From: Subsaximicrobium wynnwilliamsii
Lineage (GTDB): Bacteria; Bacteroidota; Bacteroidia; Flavobacteriales; Flavobacteriaceae
Direction: 5' to 3'
NCBI RefSeq assembly: GCF_007997225.1
Contig: NZ_VORM01000005.1
Span: forward strand, 186,001-250,000
DNA length: 64,000 bases
A model generated the notes under the pieces. The model saw only the letters and a program-made list of their open reading frames with translations. It was not told where the DNA came from and ran no database searches. Shown in pieces: positions 54,699 to 63,800 of the stretch. The position numbers were made by a program, and so were the translations under genes. Every line of letters begins with the position of its first letter. The first letter of the stretch is position 1.

Positions 54699-55730
54699 AT
54701 GATCTCATTTAAAAGTTTCATTCTCATAAGCTTAAGCCTGCTTTTTATTAATTGTGGCAATCAAGTCGCCAATAAAAGCCGCTTCGAAATCAAGACCAAC
54801 GCCAAGGAAGACGTGATTTCTTTGGGCGAAACCTTGAACTTATCACTCAAAAACCCGAAAAATGTGGAGATTAGTGCCGTCTCTTATCAGCTAAACGGAA
54901 AGTCGGTTGGGGAATCCATTACCTTGGCCAACGAAAAATTGGGCCAACAAACACTCACTGCCATTATAAATACAGGAGATTCCGAAGAAAAAATCAATAC
55001 CCAAATCACGATTCTCAATAACAAAACTCCTGAAATTTATGGTTTTAAAATTATAAACGAGTATCCGCATGACATCACTTCTTACACCCAGGGCTTGGAG
55101 TTTCACAAAGGCGAACTTTATGAAAGCACGGGCCAATATAAAGAGTCCAAATTGCGTAAAGTGGATTACAAAACCGGCGAGGTCTTAAAAAACATCGATC
55201 TGGCCGATCAATATTTCGCGGAAGGCATTACAATTTTAGATCATAAAATCTACCAACTAACCTGGCAGGAAAATACAGGTTTTGTATATGATGTGGAGAC
55301 TTTTGAAAAGATAAATAGTTTCAAATACGGAAAAAGCGAGGAAGGCTGGGGACTTTGCCAAGATGGTAAGGTCATTTACAAATCTGATGGCACCGAGGAT
55401 ATTTGGACACTAGACCCAGAAACTTTGGAAGAAATCTCCAAAACGCAAGTCTACACCAACAAAGGCAAAATCGTTGGCATCAACGAAATGGAATGGATCA
55501 ACGGAAAAATCTATGCCAACCGCTATCAAAAAAATGGGGTCGCGATCATAAATCCGGTAAATGGTGCGGTTGAAGCCGTGATTGATTTCTCACCGCTCCA
55601 TAACATGGTAACTCAACATAAAGATCTAGATGTACTCAATGGGATTGCCTATAACCCAGAGACCAAAACCATCTTTGTGACTGGAAAACGTTGGGATAAA
55701 TTATTTGAGGTGGAGGTTTTTAAGAAGTGA
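54699..55730 (+). CDS. Glutaminyl-peptide cyclotransferase lipoprotein
   Basis: Cyclises N-terminal glutamine of peptides to pyroglutamate. The 343-residue protein has a lipoprotein signal (ILISLSLLFINCGN, Cys about 18) and an N-terminal beta domain. The beta-propeller QC domain (about 110-343) contains HDITSYTQGLEFHKGELYES, ADQYFAEGITIL, KSEEGWGLCQDG, KSDGTEDIW and EMEWINGKIYANRY. This plant/bacterial-type family (PF05096) is unrelated to the animal zinc enzyme. It acts outside the cytoplasmic membrane and could be a source of pyroglutamate. Confidence 0.92.
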   Translation: MISFKSFILISLSLLFINCGNQVANKSRFEIKTNAKEDVISLGETLNLSLKNPKNVEISAVSYQLNGKSVGESITLANEKLGQQTLTAIINTGDSEEKINTQITILNNKTPEIYGFKIINEYPHDITSYTQGLEFHKGELYESTGQYKESKLRKVDYKTGEVLKNIDLADQYFAEGITILDHKIYQLTWQENTGFVYDVETFEKINSFKYGKSEEGWGLCQDGKVIYKSDGTEDIWTLDPETLEEISKTQVYTNKGKIVGINEMEWINGKIYANRYQKNGVAIINPVNGAVEAVIDFSPLHNMVTQHKDLDVLNGIAYNPETKTIFVTGKRWDKLFEVEVFKK

Positions 55731-55945
55731 GTTTTTGTGAATTCATCATTTTTTGAATTTTAACAACCCAGCTTCCGCGGTACCCTAATTAAAAAAACGC
55801 CAACACTAGCAATGTGCTTCAAAAACAACCTAAATTTTGAATCTTGTGGCTCAGCCTTCCGCAGTAAAAACGAGGGATAAATAAGTACTATAGTTTTCAA
55901 AAAAGCTAATTAATCTATAATTTTAGGATATTAAAATCGAAAATC

Positions 55946-56335
55946 ATGCAAACGTACGAGAAACATATTGTTGTAGCCCAAGAAGATATTGACATTCGCA
56001 GTCATGTGAACAATGTGCGTTACGTGGAGTGGGTGCAGGATATCGCACAAGAACATTGGGATTCTAAAATCACTGAAAAGCTAAAAAAGACCTATTATTG
56101 GATCATGTTGAGCCATTTCATCGAATACAAGGCAGAAGCTATTTTGGGAGACGTGCTGCGTTTGGAAACCTTTGTGACCAAGGCAGATGGTGTGCGTTCT
56201 ACCCGCCAAGTGCGCATTTACGATAAAAACACCAATAAGCTGCTCACAAGCTCTGAGACCATGTGGTGTTTCATGTCTCATAAAACCAATCGGCCTACAC
56301 GCATCACTGAAGAAATTCAATCCCTTTTTAGTTAA
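55946..56335 (+). CDS. Acyl-CoA thioesterase (4HBT hotdog family)
   Basis: The 129-residue hotdog-fold protein has the YbgC/4-hydroxybenzoyl-CoA thioesterase pattern DIRSHVNNVRYVEWVQDIAQ, with the usual catalytic Asp replaced by Asn in HVNNVRY as in many acyl-ACP thioesterase relatives, and then YKAEAILGDVLRLETFV. It hydrolyses acyl-CoA or acyl-ACP thioesters; the chain is unknown. It ends 97 bp before the tandem hypothetical genes. Confidence 0.9.
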   Translation: MQTYEKHIVVAQEDIDIRSHVNNVRYVEWVQDIAQEHWDSKITEKLKKTYYWIMLSHFIEYKAEAILGDVLRLETFVTKADGVRSTRQVRIYDKNTNKLLTSSETMWCFMSHKTNRPTRITEEIQSLFS

Positions 56336-56432
56336 AAGAACACTAAATGCCTTGTTAAATTCTCTTAAAGCTGAATTTTCCGTAAGAACAAATGACTTTA
56401 TTTACAGATAGCCAATCATTTTAGTTGAATCT

Positions 56433-57155
56433 ATGAGGATAATTCTACTTGTTTCATTTTTTATCCTGTCTACCATGGTTAGCGCCCAAACCGTTTCTGG
56501 GATTGTCTATGATTCAGAAAACACCGTTAAAGGCGCTCGCCTTTACAATGAAGCCCAAAACAAGCTCAATTACACAAAAGACGATGGCCGTTTTGAATTA
56601 GAAGCAACCTTGGGAGATGTGCTCATCATCTACAGTTTGTTCCATCAAAAATTAAGAGTGACCGTTACGCCCGAGTTTTACGAGGATGTGGTGGTTTTTG
56701 AACTCAAGCAAATCACCAATGCTTTGGACGAGGTGGAAGTTCATAAAGTGATTGAGCGAAAATATGATTCCACCGCCTTTCAAAATGATTTGAGTATTCC
56801 CGCAAGAGCGCCCAAAACACCAGTGCTTCGAAGCGGTTCCAATTATGAGCCCACCCTAAATCTAATAAGTCTGGCGAGCGCTATTGGCCGGCTTTTTAAA
56901 AGGAAAAAAATCGACGTGCCAACAATCAAAGCAGCGGATTTTGAGAAACTATTTAAGACCGATTCATTTTTTACCATTGATTTTCTTCGGAAGGATCTCC
57001 AGATCGAAGAAAAAAAGGAGTATCTGTTTTTTGAATACTGTGCCAATCAAAAACTCGCTCCTGCCCTACTCAACAATCAATTGTTAATGGTGGAGGCACT
57101 TTTAAAATGCAGTGCCAATTTTAGAATTGCCAAAGAGTCTCCCAATACAAATTGA
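56433..57155 (+). CDS. Exported CarboxypepD_reg-like protein
   Basis: The 240-residue protein has a signal peptide (IILLVSFFILSTMVSAQ) and a carboxypeptidase-regulatory-like beta sandwich (about 19-100; VSGIVYDSENTVKGARLYNE, DDGRFELEATLGDVLIIYS). The C-terminal helical half contains AIGRLFKRKK, FEKLFKTDSFFTIDFLRKDL and YLFFEYCANQ. Stand-alone members occur near TonB-dependent systems, but the function is unknown. The following gene is a decayed paralogue. Confidence 0.85.
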   Translation: MRIILLVSFFILSTMVSAQTVSGIVYDSENTVKGARLYNEAQNKLNYTKDDGRFELEATLGDVLIIYSLFHQKLRVTVTPEFYEDVVVFELKQITNALDEVEVHKVIERKYDSTAFQNDLSIPARAPKTPVLRSGSNYEPTLNLISLASAIGRLFKRKKIDVPTIKAADFEKLFKTDSFFTIDFLRKDLQIEEKKEYLFFEYCANQKLAPALLNNQLLMVEALLKCSANFRIAKESPNTN

Positions 57156-57178
57156 ATCCCCTATGAAAACACCGCCAC

Positions 57179-58038
57179 TTGAAACCATTCTACGTTCTCC
57201 TGCTTATATTTTGTCCATTTTCATTGATGGCGCAAAGCATTACAGGAATCATTTACGATGCAGAAACCACTATTAAGGGCGTGAAAATTTTTAATGACAC
57301 CCAAAACAAAGTCGATTTTAGTGATGCCAGGGGAAATTTCAAAATCGAAGCTTCCGTTGGGGACCAATTATCTGTCATCAGTTTGTTTCATGAACCGCTG
57401 GTCGTCACAGTTCAATCTTCATTTTTTGATGCTCCTGTGGTGTTTGAACTAAAAAAAGTTACCAATGAACTCGATGAAGTACAGCTCATGAATGTGGTCG
57501 AAAAAAAAATTTGACAGCGTACAGATCAATACTGAGGTGCAGCTACAATTAAATCCCTCCAGAGGGTTTTATTCCCCGAGGCTTGCCTAGAAACACAAGG
57601 GACATCTTTCAATTTATACCTTGTGGGCTTGCCCCGATGTTATTGATTTATGATATCAAAAACAGACCTTGGCTCTATGAACCCGTTCCTAGTGGTAACT
57701 CGGATTTCAATAAAATTGGCGCACTCATCGCCAGCCTTTTTAAAAGGAAGCAGTATTCATCTGAAATTATTTATGTGAAACCAGAGGATCTTCAGAGCTT
57801 GTTCGCTTCGAATTCATTCTTTACCAAGAAAATGATTTCTAAAGAATTGAACATTATTGAAGACTACCAATTTCTGTTTTTCGAGTTTTGCAGCGCACAG
57901 CAAATCGATATGCAACTGATATCAGAAAAGAAATCCTTGGAATTATTGGAATTGCTTATGGCTTATAGCAGAGATTTTAAAAGTTTCCTGCTTGAAAATC
58001 CAAAAGATGGAGTCGTAATTTTTAACGGGCAATACTAG
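57179..58038 (+). pseudogene. Decayed paralogue of the preceding CarboxypepD_reg-like gene
   Basis: The N-terminal part (57179-57514, TTG start) has a signal peptide and QSITGIIYDAETTIKGVKIF, closely like its upstream neighbour. The frame then shifts at nine A's (57501-57509), where one less A gives KKFDSVQINTEVQLQL. A stop follows, and a stretch with CCCCGAGGCTTGCC and GTGGGCTTGCCCCG words resembles an inserted palindromic repeat. The C-terminal part resumes in a third frame from about 57640 (NKIGALIASLFKRKQYSSEI, FASNSFFTKKMISKELNI, QFLFFEFCSAQQ) to the stop at 58038. Two frame changes plus an insertion make it non-functional. Confidence 0.85.
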
Positions 58039-58087
58039 ATGTTGCATTCAAAAGTTATATTTTTATCCCAACTTATGATTCGACTTA

Positions 58088-59653
58088 ATGAAACGCATTT
58101 TATACTTTCTGTTTACTGGCTTTATTATCCTTTTTTGGAGTTCCTGCAGAAACGATTTCGATTTTTCTCCAAGCACCGGAGGCCTTGAATTCTCAAAGGA
58201 TACCATTTACTTGGATACGGTTTTTAGCAACATTGGCTCCAGCACCTACAATCTTAAGGTTTACAACCGAAGCAACGAAGATATTTCCATACCAACCGTT
58301 CGTCTAGGCGAAGGCCAAGGCTCAAGATACCGTCTCAATGTAGACGGAATTGCAGGAAAAGAATTTAATGACGTCGAACTTCTGGCCAAAGATAGCCTGT
58401 ATATCTTCGTTGAAACCACCGCAGATATTCAGAGCCTGTCACAAAACAGTTTGCAGTTTTTATATACAGATGTCATAGCGTTTGATTCTGGAACAAATTT
58501 CCAAAAGGTAGAGTTAGTGACCTTGGTCAAAGATGCCAATTTTATTTATCCCAATAAAAACGCGGCCACAGGCATTATTGAAACCTTGAGCTTTGACGTG
58601 GACGGCGATGGCGAAATTGATCAAACCAATTTACAGGGCCGTTTTCTCGAGGCCGATGAACTCACGTTCACCAATGAAAAACCGTATGTGATTTACGGAT
58701 TTGCTGCAGTGAATGCTGGTGATGTGCTCACTATAGATGCTGGTGCGCGCGTGCATTTTCATGCGAATTCAGGCTTATTGGTTACTAATAATGCCTCGTT
58801 AAAAGTCAATGGTGAGTTAAGCATCGATCAAGAGCTCTTGGAAAATGAGGTTATTTTTGAAAGTGACCGTTTAGAACCTGGCTTTGCAAATGTTCCCGGC
58901 CAATGGTCTACCATTTATTTATTTAATGGAAGTGTTGCCAATGAGATCAATTATGCCACAATAAAAAACGCAACGGTGGGTATTTTAACGGAAGGCAATC
59001 AAGACGCACCAAACCCAAAACTAAGCATTCGCAACTCACAGATTTATAACTCAAGTGCGTTTGGGATTTTGGCCACCGCAAGCTCAATCACTGCGAAAAA
59101 CCTTGTCCTCAACAATTCTGGGCAATCCTCATTTGCAGGCACAGGTGGCGGTCGCTATAACTTTACGCATTGCAGCATTGCCAATTACTGGAACACTGGT
59201 TTTAGGCAGTTCCCATCTTTATTTCTAACCAATTATGTGACCGGTAGTGATGGCAATGATGTGGGCAACAATCTCGCAGAAGCAAATTTCAACAACTGCA
59301 TCATCTATGGTAACGACAATCCGGAACTCACTTTTGATGAACTGAATGGTTTTGATCTCAATTTCAAATTCACAAATTGTTTGATTCGTTTTCAGGATAC
59401 CAATGGAAATTTCATTGGTGAGAATTATAATTTCAGTAATACTGACCGCTACGAAAATTGTATCCTAAATGGCGAACCTGATTTTAAAGCCCCTTTTGAA
59501 AACGAACTCATGATTGGTAACGCTTCGGCCGCCAATGGCCAAGGCAATAGCGATTTTGCCAATCAAGTGCCATTTGACATTTTAAATACAGGAAGAACAG
59601 CTTCTCCAGATTTGGGCGCTTATCAACACCTTACTTTTGAGGACGAGGATTGA
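58088..59653 (+). CDS. Large beta-helix-like lipoprotein
   Basis: The 521-residue protein has a lipoprotein signal (LFTGFIILFWSSC, Cys about 20), an N-terminal Ig-like domain (about 30-145; SKDTIYLDTVFSNIGSSTYN) and a long region of short repeated beta strands typical of right-handed parallel beta-helix proteins (GARVHFHANSGLLVTNNASL, NSQIYNSSAFGILATAS, CSIANYWNTGF). It is probably anchored in the outer membrane. No enzymatic residues are evident. The promoter region of the MerR gene follows after a 256-bp gap with no other feature. Confidence 0.85.
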   Translation: MKRILYFLFTGFIILFWSSCRNDFDFSPSTGGLEFSKDTIYLDTVFSNIGSSTYNLKVYNRSNEDISIPTVRLGEGQGSRYRLNVDGIAGKEFNDVELLAKDSLYIFVETTADIQSLSQNSLQFLYTDVIAFDSGTNFQKVELVTLVKDANFIYPNKNAATGIIETLSFDVDGDGEIDQTNLQGRFLEADELTFTNEKPYVIYGFAAVNAGDVLTIDAGARVHFHANSGLLVTNNASLKVNGELSIDQELLENEVIFESDRLEPGFANVPGQWSTIYLFNGSVANEINYATIKNATVGILTEGNQDAPNPKLSIRNSQIYNSSAFGILATASSITAKNLVLNNSGQSSFAGTGGGRYNFTHCSIANYWNTGFRQFPSLFLTNYVTGSDGNDVGNNLAEANFNNCIIYGNDNPELTFDELNGFDLNFKFTNCLIRFQDTNGNFIGENYNFSNTDRYENCILNGEPDFKAPFENELMIGNASAANGQGNSDFANQVPFDILNTGRTASPDLGAYQHLTFEDED

Positions 59654-59880
59654 GAATCTGGTTTCATGCCCTAAAAACAACGGCAATAGACAAACGCCCC
59701 CTAAAGTATCGCAGCACATTACTACACAAAAACAAGACTCCTGTTACACATTCAAGTCGTAAATCAAAAATCGCAAATAGGTTTGAATCACTGCGCAAAT
59801 AAATTTCAAAAATGGTAATTATTTAACACATTTTAATCAAGATCCTTGTGGTTACATGGATTTTATTAGTAAAAAATAAC

Positions 59881-59888
59881 TATTTTTG
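59881..59888 (+). promoter_or_regulatory. Putative carH-like gene promoter -7 element (TATTTTTG)
   Basis: TATTTTTG ends 21 bp before the ATG at 59910. The in-frame TTG at 59886 lies in this word and is unlikely to be the start. Confidence 0.5.
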
Positions 59889-59909
59889 TTTAACTTCTTG
59901 ACAAAAAAA

Positions 59910-60809
59910 ATGAACAATATAAAAAGCAGCTTTAGCATAAAAGATCTTGAAAACCTAACCGGGATCAAAGCACATACCATCCGAATTTGGGAGAAGCGGT
60001 ATAAATTGATTGAGCCAGATCGCACCGATACCAACATTCGTCTGTATAGTCTAGAAAACCTGCAGTTGTTGCTCAACATAAGTTATCTCAAAGCCAATGG
60101 ATACAAAATATCAAAAATTGCAGAACTTGAGATTAATGCCATTCCAGAATTAGTAAAAGAAATTGCCAAGAAAGATTCAACGCATAACCATGCCATGAGC
60201 ACTTTCAAGTTGGCCATGCTAAATTTTGACCAAAAATTGTTTTATGAAACCTACGCTAGCCTTGAAAAAGAAAAAGGGTTCTTACAACTTTTCCATGAAG
60301 ATCTCGTGCCATTCATGGGAGAAATTGGCTTATTATGGCAAACCGATACGATAACGCCTGCCCATGAACATTTTCTAATGAATCTCATTAGGCAGAAACT
60401 CTTGGTTAGTACTGAAGAATTACAATCACGCAATCAAATCGATCATAAACAGATATTTGTACTGTTTCTCCCAGATAACGAAGTACATGAGTTGGGTTTG
60501 ATGTTAGTCAATTATGAAGTCATCTCCAAAGGCTACCAAGCCATTTACCTTGGTCAAAGCGTGCCCATTGACAGTCTTAAGGATTTGCTCAATTATTATG
60601 ATGAAATCACATTTATATCTTATTTCACGGTAAAGCCAGAAAAGGCTCATATCAACGATTACATTAAGGAATTTGAGCAAAAGCTTTTGATGAGCAAAAA
60701 AATAAACTTATGGCTGCTTGGTCGTATGGTAAAAGAAATTGATCTTAGTAAATTAAATAAGCAGATCGTATCCTTCAAATCCATTGAAGAATTAGTTAAA
60801 AAACTTTAA
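59910..60809 (+). CDS. CarH/LitR-like MerR-family regulator with B12-binding photoreceptor domain
   Basis: The 299-residue protein has an N-terminal MerR helix-turn-helix (FSIKDLENLTGIKAHTIRIW, about 8-27), a four-helix middle (about 90-170) and a B12-binding Rossmann domain. The helical bundle keeps the CarH signature W-x9-EH (Trp143, Glu153, His154), and ExHxxG (EVHELG, 191-196) supplies the lower cobalt ligand. In known CarH, adenosylcobalamin binding makes a DNA-bound tetramer that light breaks up, derepressing carotenoid genes. Gln144 replaces the His that follows the Trp in Thermus CarH. It heads the crt cluster 54 bp before crtI. Confidence 0.9.
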   Translation: MNNIKSSFSIKDLENLTGIKAHTIRIWEKRYKLIEPDRTDTNIRLYSLENLQLLLNISYLKANGYKISKIAELEINAIPELVKEIAKKDSTHNHAMSTFKLAMLNFDQKLFYETYASLEKEKGFLQLFHEDLVPFMGEIGLLWQTDTITPAHEHFLMNLIRQKLLVSTEELQSRNQIDHKQIFVLFLPDNEVHELGLMLVNYEVISKGYQAIYLGQSVPIDSLKDLLNYYDEITFISYFTVKPEKAHINDYIKEFEQKLLMSKKINLWLLGRMVKEIDLSKLNKQIVSFKSIEELVKKL

Positions 60810-60848
60810 AAAAAAATGCGTAAAAGCTAACCTTGTTTAGCATTTATG

Positions 60849-60856
60849 TACTTTTG
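60849..60856 (+). promoter_or_regulatory. Putative crtI promoter -7 element (TACTTTTG)
   Basis: TACTTTTG ends 7 bp before the crtI ATG, so the transcript would have almost no leader by the SRP RNA spacing. This short stretch between the regulator and crtI is the expected place for the CarH-like operator. Confidence 0.5.
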
Positions 60857-60863
60857 TTGAACA

Positions 60864-62327
60864 ATGAAAACATCCATCGGTATCATCGGTTCTGGCTTCT
60901 CTGCCTTATCTGCAGCCTGCTATCTTGCAAAAGCGGGTAATCACGTAAGCATGTATGAAAAAAATGACACGCTTGGCGGGCGTTGCAGACAATTTAAAAA
61001 AGAAGGTTTTACCTTTGATATTGGCCCCAGTTGGTATTGGATGCCAGATATTTTTGAAAAATTCTTCAACGACTTCGGAAAGAAGGTTTCAGATTATTAT
61101 GAATTGGATAAATTGGATCCAGCTTACAAGATTTTTTTTGATGACGATACCATAACTATTGGAGATACACTTGAAAAGATTTCTGCAGAATTTGAACGTA
61201 TAGAATCCGGAAGTTCCGTAGCACTCAACAAATTTATTGCTAAAGCAGCTTCCAATTATGACATTGCCATCAATAAAGTGGTTTTAAAGCCCGGCATCTC
61301 CCCTTTTGAGTTGGTCACTAAAGACACGATCACAAGGGTAGACCAGTTTTTCAAGACCATCTCTTCGGAGGTGCGCAAGAATTTTAAGAACCCCAAGTTG
61401 ATCTCCACCTTAGAGTTTCCAGTGTTATTTCTAGGCGCAAAACCAGGCAATACTCCCGCTTTTTATAGTTTTATGAATTATGCCGACTTTGGCCTCGGCA
61501 CTTGGCATCCTAAGGGTGGCATGTACGAGATCGTTAAAGCCATGACCGCTTTGGCGAAAAGTTTGGGAGTTGAGATTCATACAGAAAGTCCCGTTTCACA
61601 AATCAACGTGAGCGATAAAAAAGCGACTTCTGTAGTTGTGAATGGCAAGACACTTCAATTTGATGTGGTGCTGAGTGGTGCCGATTATCACCACTCTGAA
61701 ACTTTACTTGAAGAACAACATCGCCAGTATAGCGAAGCCTATTGGAGCAAAAAGACCTTCGCCCCTTCATCACTCTTGTTTTACGTGGGCTATGATAAGA
61801 AATTAAAAAATATTGAGCATCACAATCTTTTTTTCGATACGAGTTTCGAGACCCACGCCGAAGCCATTTACGATGATCCTAAATGGCCAGAAGCGCCGTT
61901 GTTCTATGCTAATTTTCCATCAAAAACTGATGCGTCAATGGCACCAGAAGGCTGTGAAACAGGCTTCTTCTTGATACCCATCGCTCCTGATTTAGAAGAC
62001 ACACCAGAACTTAGGGAAACTTACTTTAAAAAGATTATGGAACGTTTTGAGCGATTAACTGGACAAAGCATTGAAAAAAATATTATATTTAAAGAGTCCT
62101 TTTGTGTAAAGGATTTTATTAGCGAATACAACTCGTATAAAGGAAATGCCTATGGGATGGCAAATACGCTCTCTCAGACTGCTTTTCTAAGACCCAAATT
62201 AAAAAGTAAGAAAATAAAAAATCTCTATTTCACAGGACAATTAACGGTTCCAGGCCCAGGAGTTCCTCCGGCACTGATTTCCGGTAAGTTGGTGTCCGAA
62301 CTCATAAAAAAACATCACAACTTGTAA
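60864..62327 (+). CDS. crtI: Phytoene desaturase
   Basis: FAD-dependent enzyme that desaturates phytoene to lycopene. The 487-residue protein has dinucleotide-binding GIIGSGFSALSAACYLAKAG (about 6-25), then GGRCRQFKKEGFTFDIGPSW, and the C-terminal CrtI signature FTGQLTVPGPGVPPALISGK. It is separated from crtB by one base, so the two should be translationally coupled. Confidence 0.96.
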   Translation: MKTSIGIIGSGFSALSAACYLAKAGNHVSMYEKNDTLGGRCRQFKKEGFTFDIGPSWYWMPDIFEKFFNDFGKKVSDYYELDKLDPAYKIFFDDDTITIGDTLEKISAEFERIESGSSVALNKFIAKAASNYDIAINKVVLKPGISPFELVTKDTITRVDQFFKTISSEVRKNFKNPKLISTLEFPVLFLGAKPGNTPAFYSFMNYADFGLGTWHPKGGMYEIVKAMTALAKSLGVEIHTESPVSQINVSDKKATSVVVNGKTLQFDVVLSGADYHHSETLLEEQHRQYSEAYWSKKTFAPSSLLFYVGYDKKLKNIEHHNLFFDTSFETHAEAIYDDPKWPEAPLFYANFPSKTDASMAPEGCETGFFLIPIAPDLEDTPELRETYFKKIMERFERLTGQSIEKNIIFKESFCVKDFISEYNSYKGNAYGMANTLSQTAFLRPKLKSKKIKNLYFTGQLTVPGPGVPPALISGKLVSELIKKHHNL

Positions 62328-62328
62328 T

Positions 62329-63168
62329 ATGAAATCAATTTTTGATAGCGTTTCCCATAAGTGTTCTAAGGTTGTCACCAACTCTTACAGCACCTCATTT
62401 TCCTTGGCCACAAAAATGTTGTCTGACTCCATACGTCAAGACATCTATAACATCTATGGTTTCGTGAGGTTTGCAGATGAAATTGTAGACTCCTTTCACG
62501 ATTACGATAAGGAAATGCTCTTTGCCGAATTCAATAGAGCGCTTGAAATGGCTTTGGAACATAAGATTAGTCTTAATCCAATTTTGAATTCCTTTCAGGA
62601 AACCTATCATAAATACAGTATCGATAAGCATTTGGTTGATTCCTTTATGAAAAGCATGAGAACCGATTTACATAAGAACACCTACCTTACCGATGCGGAG
62701 TATAAACAATACATCTATGGCTCTGCCGACGTGGTTGGGTTAATGTGTTTAAAAGTTTTTGTGAAAGGCAATCAAGAGAAATACGACGAACTAAAAGAAT
62801 CTGCCATGAGTTTGGGCTCGGCGTTTCAAAAGGTAAATTTTCTTAGGGATCTAAAAGCAGATTTTGAGGATTTGAGTAGAACTTATTTTCCAAACACCGA
62901 CCTCAATCATTTGGATGAGGCCTCAAAACAGGCGATTATCACTGATATAGAAAATGATTTTTATAAAGGACTTCAGGGCATCAAGAATTTGCCCATTGAA
63001 GCAAAATTTGGGGTGTTTATGGCCTATCGCTATTACAGCCAATTACTTAAAAGGCTCAAAAAAACACCAGCATTGGAAATAAAATCCACTCGTATTAGAG
63101 TCCCAAACTACAAAAAATTTGAACTTCTCACTAGAAGCTACGTCAAGTATCAACTTAATTTAATGTAA
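62329..63168 (+). CDS. crtB: Phytoene synthase
   Basis: Condenses two geranylgeranyl diphosphates to phytoene. The 279-residue all-helical prenyl synthase has the first Asp-rich motif in FVRFADEIVDSFHDYD (about 47-62), the second in GSAFQKVNFLRDLKADFEDL (about 163-182), and YIYGSADVVGLMCLKVF between them. It follows crtI by one base and precedes crtZ by 5 bp. Confidence 0.95.
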   Translation: MKSIFDSVSHKCSKVVTNSYSTSFSLATKMLSDSIRQDIYNIYGFVRFADEIVDSFHDYDKEMLFAEFNRALEMALEHKISLNPILNSFQETYHKYSIDKHLVDSFMKSMRTDLHKNTYLTDAEYKQYIYGSADVVGLMCLKVFVKGNQEKYDELKESAMSLGSAFQKVNFLRDLKADFEDLSRTYFPNTDLNHLDEASKQAIITDIENDFYKGLQGIKNLPIEAKFGVFMAYRYYSQLLKRLKKTPALEIKSTRIRVPNYKKFELLTRSYVKYQLNLM

Positions 63169-63173
63169 TTATT

Positions 63174-63623
63174 ATGCATACCCTATATTGGATCCTTATA
63201 TTTCTAGGCGTTTTTAGCACCATGGAATTTATGGCTTGGTTCACACATAAATACATCATGCATGGTTTTTTATGGAGTCTCCACAAAGACCACCATCACA
63301 AAGACCATAAAAACTGGTTTGAGCGCAATGATGCCTTTTTTATTTTTTACGCCGTGGTAAGCATGATTTGCTTTTATCTGTGGAGCTATGAAAATGTGTG
63401 GTACTTTTTGCCAATCGCTTTTGGTATCATGGGTTATGGTGCAGCGTACTTTTTGGTACACGATATATTCATACACCAACGCTTTAAGGTTTTTAGAAAC
63501 GCCAATAATTGGTATGCCAAAGGTGTGAGACGTGCGCATAAAATTCACCATAAACATCTGGGTAAAGGGGATGGCGAATGCTTCGGAATGCTCTTAGTGC
63601 CATTTAAATATTTCAAAAGATAG
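63174..63623 (+). CDS. crtZ: Beta-carotene hydroxylase (sterol desaturase/fatty acid hydroxylase superfamily)
   Basis: Hydroxylates the ionone rings of beta-carotene to give zeaxanthin. The 149-residue membrane protein has four hydrophobic segments and the His clusters of the di-iron site: HKYIMHG, HKDHHHKDH, HDIFIHQRF and HKIHHKH. It starts 5 bp after crtB. The following 177-bp gap contains short GC-rich words (GCCAAGGCGCAGCGCACGTC) and no gene. Confidence 0.95.
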   Translation: MHTLYWILIFLGVFSTMEFMAWFTHKYIMHGFLWSLHKDHHHKDHKNWFERNDAFFIFYAVVSMICFYLWSYENVWYFLPIAFGIMGYGAAYFLVHDIFIHQRFKVFRNANNWYAKGVRRAHKIHHKHLGKGDGECFGMLLVPFKYFKR

Positions 63624-63800
63624 TTTTTTCTGTCTTTGCGTATTTACCTCGCCAAGGCGCAGCGCACGTCGCTGTTAGGCATAAGATCAAAGACTTGAAT
63701 CCAATTAACTAATAACAATTGTTAGTTCTTATTTTTCTACTGAAATGAGTTCTTTTGTTTAATATCGTAGAAAAAAAACAGCAGCTGCCTTCAATCTTAA

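Noticed and set aside
57500-57514. Programmed frameshift at the A9 run of the duplicated gene
   Set aside because: Even after correcting this site the frame soon stops and a second frame change is needed, so the gene is decayed rather than recoded.
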